Below are positions 55,402-64,000 of a stretch of DNA of 64,000 nucleotides, one piece after another. A model generated the notes under the pieces. It searched no databases. It was not told where the DNA came from and was given only the letters and a program-made list of their open reading frames with translations. Position 1 is the stretch's first letter. Each line of letters begins with the position of its first letter. The position numbers and the translations under genes were made by a program. The DNA comes from Melieria omissa (lineage: Eukaryota > Arthropoda > Insecta > Diptera > Ulidiidae): positions 15,932,421 to 15,996,420 of the forward strand of contig OZ020269.1 of assembly GCA_963971225.1 (NCBI GenBank). The letters run 5' to 3'.

Positions 55402-57406
55402 CTAAATCGACTCCTTGTCCGAAACAATTTCATAATCCCCTTCGTCATAATTTTCAGGCAATGAAGGCTGAAGGGGGTTGTACAATGTACCTGCCATATT
55501 AAAAAAAGTTGTTAAAGGATCTTCATTTTGTGCTTTACATTTTTTTAAGAGCATAAATTTTGCCAGATATCCATTAAAACACTTTTTACTTCTATGATAT
55601 TGTGGCATAGAATGCTTTACATGGCGCCACAAACCTTCAATTATGTTTGTGTGTTAGTTCGTGTCAAGGTTTTTAAAGTTGATCGAGTTATTTACTTTAA
55701 AATGTATAAAATTATCCTCCTCGAGACAGTCATACTTAGGCCTTAAATAGAAAACAATTAATGTTCTCAATTTAGTAAATATATACTTATTTATATTATA
55801 TGTTTATAGTTAAATCTACCTTCCAAAAATCCTATATAATGGTCGTTCCTGGCAATATCCACTCTTTAATAATAGCGAGGAATGTTTCCTATTCGCGTTT
55901 GTATATTGCGACAAGGAAACAACGGTTTGTCTCCCGATCTACTCCTCCGAACACCCACTGCCCCTCTACAGCATGGCCACGATGACATTTTCGTTTACCA
56001 AATTTGCTTTCATCAATTTCCACCGTTTGATCAATACCACCTATTTTATTCTTGCGTACGCTCATGCCATCGTACGCCACTTCTCTGCAGAAGTTTGCCC
56101 AGTCACCGGCCGTATGATTGGCAATGTTCAATTCCTCCATGATGAAGTCCAGCGTAACATTTTTTATCCACAGATACGAAAAGGCTAGAATCTTCATCAC
56201 CGGCATTTTGGAATTCTCAAAAAATGTATGTTTTCTCAAGGAAATTTGAGTATTGCACTTAAGCGTTTTTTATTCCCTTTTTGATAAGTTCTACGACATC
56301 TAAAATGTAAATTATTTATTAAAAAAATTTAAACATAAGGGAGAGGGCTGGGTTGTGAACCAGGCTGGGTTGTGAACCATTACCGTTTTTTCTTTCCCTA
56401 ATTGACATATCGCCAATCTTTCAACTGTCAAATTTGTCTTATGATATTACTCTGCTTTTGTGGTTACACCGAAGTAAAAACACGTATTGCTTGTGGCAGC
56501 AATCGAGTTTGAAAGACATCGTGTTTGAAAATCGACTGCGAAAACTTGTTGGCTTTTTTTAAAGTGCTATCCAAGTGACTGAGCTTATTGCAAAAAGGTC
56601 TGTGTAATACATGTTTATTTAGTGTTTTGATTCTATTTTACGATGCAATATTTGTTTATGTGGAATTATGATTAGAAGTGTCGTTATTTTAAAAGTTTCC
56701 AAAATGGCATCGTGGTTGGGCTGTGAACCACTGAGGTGGCTGGGTTATGAACCACCTGTTTTTCGTACTACATTTGCACTAGGACGGTCAAATATCGCCG
56801 GATTTATTAAAATAAAGTAATTTTATGTAATGTCACTCGATTTCGTTGAGTTCACTTGAGGTGGGCCAATGCGAGAACGCGTTCGTATTTCATATGCAAA
56901 CATTGCGACACCGATTAGGATGAAAAAAAACAAAAATTTAGCACTTGCATTATTTGCGATTTTTTGGCCTAATTGGCGTCATTATAACTTTTTTTCACCT
57001 CTTGAGCCTTCCTGATTAAATAAATTTTCAACTTATTTCAAAATTATGGGTGTTTTCTTCGTATTTTCCGACTTCAATTGCGATTTGCCAGATGGTTCAC
57101 AACCCAGCCACTTTTTTGGAAAAGCGAAAAATCACGTCCTTAGAAAATTGGACGTAGAGAGTTAAATGTTAATCAAAACGGTAATCTGTCTTCACAACAA
57201 ATTTGCGCTTTATATTTACCTGTCTAACGGTATCTTCGATTTTTCGATATCTTTATTCTGTGAAAAGTTAGAGCCAAAAAACAAAACCCGGTTCACACCC
57301 CAGCCCTCTCCCTTACATATTACGATAAGTACCTCCAAATATAACCATCGAGAGATTCGGATGATTTGCATATCTGCAAGACGTGGCCATTGGGGCACCA
57401 ATAGCT
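55402..57406 (-). pseudogene. Merlin transposase with two introns, nonsense and frameshift mutations
   Basis: On the - strand, exon 1 gives YWCPNGHVLQICKSSES and LDGYIWR. A donor AG|GTACTT (57332) and acceptor TTTTAG (56300) remove the intron that contains the inserted transposon, restoring WRCRRTYQKGNKK. A one-base frameshift precedes KCNTQISLRKHTFFENSKMP. The core follows: VEIDESKFGKRKCHRGH, WVFGGVDRE, KEWILPGTTII, DFWK. A second intron (55819-55735) precedes YDCLEEDNFIHFK and HTNIIEGLWRHVK. The DDE residues (D of IDESKF, D of DFWK, E of IIEGLW) are all present, but stops occur near 55893, 55837 and 55655. Merlin transposases mobilise their element by cut-and-paste in the nucleus. Dead copy. 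Confidence 0.85.
56337..57314 (-). mobile_element. Unusual DNA element, copy B, inside the Merlin intron
   Basis: Bounded by AAGGGAGAGGGCTGGGTTG and CCAGCCCTCTCCCTT, with a 4-base ACAT duplication on both sides (56333-56336 and 57315-57318). In inverse orientation it matches copy A at 25420-26392 almost completely, including all six GGCTGGGTTGTGAACC-type motifs. The terminal GAGA missing from copy A's right end is present here. Its insertion in an intron spared the transposase reading. No coding frame of its own. Confidence 0.88.
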
Positions 57407-57719
57407 TCCTTCTCTTGGTATCACTCCACTCCTTTCACTTTTGTAATATTGTATCACCAATTTTAAATTCTGCCTCACTTTTAAAGAGCTTTTATAGTTT
57501 AAAAAGGTTGAGGCGGCTCATAATTAATAATAATTTAGATTCGAATGCGAACAATTTTATATCCAATATGCAAAATGCACTTATTTTCGAACGGTACTTT
57601 TCCATCGGCATTTTTCCATTAGAAAAAGAGTGGTAGTAAGCCGCGGTTTTTCCATGTTTTGATACCTTTTGTGTGGGCGCTTGAAAAATAACCCTCATGG
57701 GAGTAACTACGGCATCAGG

Positions 57720-58643
57720 GTCAGTAAGGAGCGTACAGTATTTTTATATTCAATTCCTATGATTGGAAAATATCGCGCCTAAGCAATAACTTTCGTAAAC
57801 GCCATTTCAATAGTGCAGACAGATTATTTTAACTTAATTTAAATTTAAATATAAAAACAAAAAAAGTTCAAATGTTCTATATTTCATTGTAAAGAGAATT
57901 CCGTACAGATTTACAGATTGCTAACAAATTTATTATATCTTAACATATAAATGCTTTGCACCAGGTCTGTTGGTCAATAAGCGTTGTTGTTGCACATCAT
58001 GTCAACAAATCAGCTTTATAAAACTGCCAAGCAACCATGCTTGAAGTTTACGACTATTGTGTTTAGTTAAATATGTGTTTAAGTTCTTAGTTATGTTTTT
58101 TTTCTGCAGAGTGTTTTTGCACTGCAGAGGCGATATAGAACGGTCGCCAATATTGTGTGGTCTTCTTCTAACAGTATTTCTTCCTTACTTTTTTCTGCAG
58201 CTACAATTAGTCACTGGTTTATGGCATAAAATTAATAATACTTGAATGTCTTCAGTTGGTTACTTGTCATTAATTAGACAGAGTTATTTAAAACAGAGAT
58301 TGAAAGAGCGAGAATAGACTCAACTATTTTCATTCAATTTCAAAATTTAGACACGCTTAATGGGCAACTTTTTATATTCAACTGGCTGGTCATCATAGAC
58401 TTCTTTGAGTTCAATTGATACCAGATAACAGAAGACTGCATAAACACGTTTTGAAGGCGGAAAATCTTTTGGGCTTCCCTCTTTGGCTTCAATGCATAAA
58501 TTTTTTTCTTGTTTGTTCAATTAATATAGTTTTCTTTAATATAAGTTTTTAACAGAAAATACTTAAATTTGATAAAAATTTCTGTTAACCACTTGTAGAA
58601 GGAATTTGGACTTAGTTATGTCAGGGCTTAATTTTAAAATATA
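57720..58643. other. Gene-free stretch
   Basis: AT-rich, no conserved frame, no termini recognised. Presumably intronic to the syntrophin gene. Confidence 0.5.
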
Positions 58644-59103
58644 TGTATACACAGTGGGCTAGTACGTATCTCTGGATTGTGCAATTCAAAATAAAAACAC
58701 ACTTATTTTCTCAAACGCAGTCAATAAAAACCAACAATCCCTTTATTTCACAAATTTCACACTTTACTGTCTTTACACTTAACTATTTGCTTAATTAACA
58801 TACTCCGTGTGGCACCTTCACTTGCCAAAACAAGACTGACTCGCTGCGCCGTACCCGGCTGCCTTTTATACCTGTCTGGTTATCGCGCAGATCGTTCCCG
58901 CACATTCTAATTGGACTAGAAGTTTCCATTATTATCGCGGGCCATCATTGCCAGATCGAATTATAGCAAGTCGCTGTACATAAAGTTAAAGGGCGTGCCT
59001 AAAAGTATGCTCGTAAAAGCATTCATAGCACGGCGCGTAGCGACAGGGCGCCTTGCACAGCGACCGGCTGCTTTGCACAGCGACAGACTGTCTTATCGTT
59101 ACA
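58644..59103 (-). mobile_element. Solo LTR (460 bp), reverse orientation
   Basis: On the - strand it starts TGTAACGATAAGACAG and ends GTGTATACA, the TG...CA of an LTR. A TATA box (GTATAAAAGGCAGC) lies at about 58859-58872, and an AATAAAGGG polyadenylation signal about 130 bases downstream (near 58739-58748), the usual U3-R-U5 order. GTCGCTGTGCAAgGC-type repeats fill U3. No internal gag or pol sequence adjoins, so the two LTRs recombined. The flanks are ATATA and ATATG, a possible 5-base duplication. Ty3/Gypsy-like by layout; not certain. Confidence 0.75.
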
Positions 59104-61435
59104 ATATGTTACCCCACCTTGAGATGGACCTATTCATTTGAGGGTGAGTTGTAGACAGCCTTACTCATTTCTGAGAGATAGATTTCTTCACCAAGTCTTT
59201 AACAAAATATAGCTTAAACAATTTTGTAGGTAAGTGTATAACTGACATGTTCTACCTATAAGAAATTTTAAAAATCTGCAATTTATGTTAGCAAAAGTAC
59301 TTCGATGCTTAAAGCACGCAACCAAGTAAGCAATTTCACGTCCAGCTATTTTTAATATTTCAACGTTACATAAGAAAACTCAGCGCTTAGCGAAAGATGG
59401 GCAAACTCATAAAACATTTGGCAATAAGTGCTCAACTGTTTTCATTTGTGCTCCAGTATTTGTTGTCCCACTAAGCCATCTAATCCAAAGACAGTCTGCT
59501 ACCGGCACTCAATACTCTCAATAGAAATGCCACACATGCACTTCTCGTGCAGCTGCGCCTAAAATCAGCTTAAAAGCTCAAGTTTGCAACAACATGACCC
59601 CAGCGTTGAACTCAGCCTCTGACACAGCCGAGCTCAGCTCGGCTCATAACATAACATTCCATTTCGTGTCCATAATTTGCCAAGAAATTTCCAAGTAATC
59701 GCTTCCTGTGCTGGTCGTCGCTGCATTTCAGTTTGCTTGCGTGCAGCGGCCAATTCGTCCTCGAACCTGCTGCTGCAATAATGTCATTGCAGGCTCCCGG
59801 CGGTGCCTGGCCAAACTCAAAGGCCAAGCATGTGGCCACTCGATGAGTGCATGTGTGTGCCATGCCATATGAGCAATTTATGTATGTTACATTGACCCCA
59901 CTTGGCCCGCAACGTGCACGTTTGTTAATTGCAATTAACGCCCGCGCAGCCAACAAATTTTATAAATAACCCATTGCGGTGACTGCTCTGCGTGCATTTA
60001 GTTGGCTGATGTAATTATTGGTGATTGTGTGAAATTTATGTTTTCTTCGTGTCGCCACAATTTGACGTTGATTTCGTGCGCTAAAATGCTGCCATTGCCT
60101 TTGCCTTTTGCCGTTTTTTTTTGCCTTGTGTGCGTTTTCTAACATTGTGTGAGGTCCTTATCGATTTCTACTGTTACTATGCTTGCTTTTTCTTTTACTT
60201 TGCTTTGCTTTGCATTGTTTTTGCATGTTTGTAGTAAAACTGTGACGACGACGACTACGACGAAGCAAATAACAAAAACGCACATTGGCTGAAATCGCAG
60301 CACTGAGCGTGCGGTCATTGTACTCGCCAACGCAAATCGCATGCGGCGTCCAATTCCGGCAGCCATCACGTGTAAATATTTTCGTTGCCAAGTCAGTTGG
60401 CCAGTCAGAGAGTGTGAATCGAGTGGGATTTACATGTTTTAATGCTTTCTCGTGTTGACTAATAATTTTAATACTTTGTTGAGTACCTAATTTTGCTTGG
60501 GTTGTTATACAAATTTTCGAAAGAAGTTGTCATGGATTTTATTAATCTGCCAAATCCATGACTTTTCGGTACTTAGGTGTATTGAGGACTTTGTTTTCTT
60601 TTTAAAACTGGAGTGTGCATAGTTTAGTGAATTTACATTTTTAATTTTGCAATTAAAATATGGATCCATTAAGGTCTAATTGATCTCTAACTTTACATAT
60701 TTAAAGGAGATCTTCAAACTGTGTATGAATCAGACATTTACAGTCGAAGCTGTTTCGTGATGACCTTCGCCTATAGAGGGTTGGTTCAGCAGGATCAGTT
60801 CCCTAGATCCGCTCTGGTTAGTCCCAGGCCAAATCTGCCTTGCCTTGTTGCAAGTTTGTTCATTGAGTAACTTAGTGTTTGCTCTATTTAAGTATGGTTT
60901 TCATAAGGAAGACAAATATTTTTCAGAAGCAAAATTATCTTAAAAATCTATCCGTCATTTAGTCATAATAGATGCAATCAACAGCAACAATCCATTTACA
61001 ATGGTTAAGGTTTGAAATGGTCTTCTCTAAATGCATGGAGGACATAATGAGAATCGAGTTAAAAGAGGAAAAAACTGTTTCACATCTCAAGAAAGAGATT
61101 TGGCTCTCATTACACCGTGTAACAATTATCCAAAAATTGCAAAACACACGAAAAAATATTCGCGAGTATGTCGGGTTTTTCAAGGCAAAATGTAGTAAAA
61201 CTTAATTTTTAGTTTTTCTCTTTGACGTCTGGATTTTTTTTAAAGGAGTGTGAAGTTTCAAGGACATGTTTCTTTCCAAAAATTTGATTTTACCAATTGA
61301 GCGCATTATAGAATAACAATATGGATACCAAATGAAAGAGAAAAATACCTAGAATCTTAGAAAATTTAATGTTTTGGTGCAAAAGGACGAAGAGGTATTG
61401 AAAATGTCCTTTTATAACTTTATCCTTGAATTTGC
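59104..61435. other. Presumed syntrophin intron/upstream DNA, no exon found
   Basis: 59480-60420 is GC-richer with several overlapping open frames on the - strand, up to 114 codons, none with a syntrophin, PDZ or other known motif. CAG/CCA and GACGACGACTACGACG runs occur near 60240. It may be regulatory. The rest is AT-rich. Confidence 0.45.
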
Positions 61436-61776
61436 AAATTTCGGCACCACTACGGTTTCCGTGGCGCCACCATTTGAGGGTGTTTTTAGATAGATCGACC
61501 AAAAATAAGTCGAAAATGCTGAATACAATTTTTCGATATTTCGCTTCGTTTTCGAGATATCGAGGTTCAAAGTTTAAAATTTCGCTCAAAGCTTAAAATT
61601 CGCGCTTTTTTTTCGCAATCCCAGAGGTGCATACAGTTTACCCGAAAGCCATAGTTTTCTTGGCAATAAGTTTTTCCCGAGTGGCCGGCCTTCATTTTCG
61701 ATTTATTTTCGGTCAATCTATCTAAAAACATCATCAAATGGCGGCGCCACGGAGACCGTAGTATCCCCCAAATTTC
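61436..61776. mobile_element. Foldback MITE with ~82-bp inverted arms
   Basis: CACTACGGTTTCCGTGGCGC, CACCATTTGAGGGTGTTTTT and AGATAGATCGACC.AAAATAA on the left return inverted on the right (CTACGGTCTCCGTGGCGC...GATGTTTTTAGATAGATTGACC) with about 88% identity by eye over 80 bases. The loop is about 175 bases. No coding frame. This long-arm layout resembles foldback elements. Confidence 0.85.
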
Positions 61777-63099
61777 CAATAATTAAAATACAAATATATA
61801 TATCTTAAGGACTAATATGTACACTACTACATCCTTGAATTTCATCCTTCTAACTTTATTAGTTTGAGATATAAAAAACGTATGGAGAACATTGATTGAT
61901 CAGTTTCTCTGAAGATTTTTCACCTCTATGTTCTAACCAAAAACCATCCATTTCATAAATTGGTTCTTGAAAATGAATATTTGACACTTTGATTTCATAT
62001 AAATTAATTGTAGATTAGACAACTGTTTACATTTAAAAGAGTTTCAATAGAACACACTGTATCTGCACTCTCAGTGGTTGGTTCCAAATTGGTGAAAGCC
62101 ATTTTTTACTTTTTACATACAAACATACATATATAGTATGTCCGTATATAACTGTCAGTTTTCTCCACTGACTGTGATTTGTCTGGACATGTGCTCTTAA
62201 AATATTTTTACTTTTATGTAGCTGTCTTTACGACATGACTTTTGTGTCCTTGTAAATGTTTTCACTACTAAATATTTGCTTGTTGCCAACTCTGTTGCAA
62301 TGCTTATGGCTTGAAATTGAAATTTCTTGGCTCCATTTTCATTGTTTGTTGCTTTTCACTAACAAATCCAACATTAAATGGTTGCTTCGTGTGAACGAGT
62401 GAAATCGTTTATATTGTTTGCTCAGCGCTTTGGTTGTCCCGTACCGGTGATAGTGACAGTCTGACATCATTCATTGTGCTCGTCTACGGTTTGGGGGTTT
62501 TTGTCTGCGACAGAACAATAGAGCTGACTCGGTGCAATTAATGTGAAATACTATTGTTGAGAGAGAGTCAGTCAACTGTGGCGTTGTTAATTGGCACATG
62601 AGGTGAGGGCAAAGGCCAAGCAAAAGAAAAAAAACAAAACAAATACTTTTAAAGCAATGTTAAATGTGTGTTGGTGAAAGCACTCATTTAACATTTCAAA
62701 GACACAATTTATACAATTTTCACACTGGCACACATTCGATATGAAAAATGGCAAGGAAAGTGTCACTTTCTATGTGATGTAGTAGTGCGGTTCAAAGTTG
62801 GCTTTCGTAGTGACTGGTCGTTTTGTTGGCTGGCTGCATGATTTATGTTGCTTTGCAGCAGAAAATAAATATTGCAAGAAAGTTATGGGTTCGTTTTTTT
62901 TATATTCATAAAGTGGTGTGGTGATGATGGAACGTAGTGAAATGAAATATGAGAATAGTGTTCAAAAAGTGATGTATCTGCATTTTTGTATGGAAAGTGA
63001 TGAAGAAATTTTATGAAATTAGTTGTATGACAAATGAAGAACACGCAGTGTAATTGAAAAATTTGCATTGTTGGCAATGATGAATAGGGTTTGCAGTTT
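61777..63099. other. Gene-free stretch
   Basis: No conserved frame recognised. 62380-62640 is GC-richer. Confidence 0.5.
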
Positions 63100-64000
63100 C
63101 TGACCAATCAGTCGCTTTAAATTTTCTCTATTTTGTAACTCACAACTTGCGTTGATGTGTTTCAGTATCGAGTGACCAATACGGTCTCTTTAAATTTCTT
63201 CTTTTTTTATCCCAAAACTTGCGTTGATATCTTGCAGTATCAGTGACCGATTCAGTCTCTTTCAATTTCTTCTTTTTTTTGTACCAAAACCTTGCGTTGA
63301 TGTCTTGCAGTATCAGTGACCTATTCAGTCACTTTTAATTTTTGTTTTTGTATCCAAAACTTGCTTTCAATTTCTTATTTTTCTGTACCCAAAACTTGCG
63401 TTGATACCTTTTAGTATCAATGACCTATTCAGTCTCTTTCAATTTCTTCTGAATTTACGCACAACTTGAGTCGATGTCTTGCAGTATCAGTGACCGATCC
63501 AGTCACTTACAATTTCTTATTTTTTTTACCCAAATCTTGCGTTGATGTATCAGTGTCCACAGTATCAGTGACCAATTCAATCCCTTTCAATTTCTTCTCT
63601 TTTTGTACCCAAAACTTGCGTTTATATCTTTCAGTATTAGTCGTTGAATCAGTGTATTTCAATTTATTATTATTTTTTGTACCCAAAACTTGCTTTGATG
63701 TCTTGCAGTATCAGTGACCAATTCAATCTCTTTCAATTTCTTCTGTATGTTCAATTTCTTCTGTTTTGCAGTATCAGTGACCTATCCAGTCTCTTTTAAT
63801 TGTTGTTTTTGTACCCAAAACTTGCTTCCAATTTCTTATTTTTCTGTACCCAAATCTGGCGTTGATGTCTTGCAGTATCAGTGACCGATTCGGTCCCTTT
63901 CAATTTGTTCTTTTTTTGTACCCAAAACTTGCGTTGATGCCTTTCAGTATCAGTGACCGATTCAGTCTCTTTCAATTTCTTCTGAATTTACGCTCAACTT
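63100..64000. repeat. Tandem array, unit ~75 bp, running off the window
   Basis: The phrase TGCAGTATCAGTGACCgATTC, then AGTCTCTTTCAATTTCTTCT...TTTGTACCCAAAACTTGC and GTTGATGTCT is repeated about eleven times with small length changes, from about 63105 to the last base. Short open frames here (e.g. near 63466-63717) are repeats of this unit, not a gene. Confidence 0.93.

Larger units (their letters stand above)
54960..57700 (-). mobile_element. Merlin (IS1016-like) DNA transposon, inactive
   Basis: The - strand transposase pieces (below), plus a 3' flank similar to the MITE at 35783-36691, define this element. Outer boundaries are approximate, because clear inverted termini were not found at either end. 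A complete copy of another transposon (56337-57314) sits inside its first intron. Without it the element is about 1.75 kb. Confidence 0.8.

Noticed and set aside
59612..59956. 114-codon - strand frame
   Set aside because: No syntrophin, PDZ or other motif and no splice signals that join to the known exons; probably chance in GC-richer DNA.
60158..60391. Possible syntrophin upstream exon (NWTPHAICVGEYNDRTL)
   Set aside because: Looks protein-like for a short stretch but matches no part of a syntrophin I know and is followed by a low-complexity RRSRRRH run.
63466..63717. 83-codon frame with SVTDPVTYNF-like repeats
   Set aside because: It is the ~75-bp tandem unit read as protein.

Overview
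This is a gene-poor, AT-rich, repeat-dense window from an insect nuclear genome. The predicted DAT protein is very close to the Drosophila one, introns are long and transposon-laden, and the mobile elements (mariner, Tc1-like, Merlin, hAT-like and TTAA-flanked MITEs, non-LTR elements, a solo LTR) are typical of a higher dipteran. A tephritid fruit fly is my best guess, but this is inference. No bacterial genes, CRISPR arrays or rRNA genes were seen. The only tRNA-like sequence is in a SINE.

Two conserved protein-coding genes are visible. The first, on the + strand, is the sodium/chloride-dependent dopamine transporter DAT (Drosophila fumin). It is complete: ten coding exons from 20750 to 38985, 647 codons plus stop, with every splice phase consistent. 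The second, on the - strand, is the 3' end of a gamma-syntrophin (Drosophila Syn2-like). Its last two coding exons are 54066-53863 and 52445-52335; the rest lies beyond 54066 and was not found before the window end. The two genes point tail to tail, about 13.3 kb apart. From memory, DAT and Syn2 are also neighbours in Drosophila, so this is probably conserved microsynteny.

Layout. 1-20 kb: intergenic DNA with a GAGTAAG-TIR MITE, a CCCTGCAGG-ended element with a small ORF, a mariner relic carrying two nested insertions (a TTAA-flanked MITE and a tRNA-like SINE with target duplication), an 817-bp hexamer array, a decayed DD37E Tc1-like element, a TTAA-flanked MITE, a 5'-truncated non-LTR element with RNase H, and an internally deleted mariner. 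20.3-39.6 kb: DAT, whose introns 1, 2 and 4 hold most of the TEs of that part. 39.6-52.3 kb: no gene; an array of eight hairpin repeats, a 16-bp minisatellite, a (TTTTA)n array and a 1.1-kb AT-rich tandem region. 52.3-54.1 kb: syntrophin exons. 54.5-57.7 kb: a dead Merlin transposon whose first intron holds a 978-bp copy of an unusual DNA element; a near-identical inverted copy sits in DAT intron 1. 58.6-59.1 kb: a solo LTR. 61.4-61.8 kb: a foldback MITE. 63.1-64.0 kb: a tandem array running off the end.

The most unusual item is the pair of inverted ~975-bp elements, each with six copies of a 16-bp GGCTGGGTTGTGAACC-type motif in mirrored orientation and no recognisable coding capacity. It may belong to an undescribed DNA transposon family.
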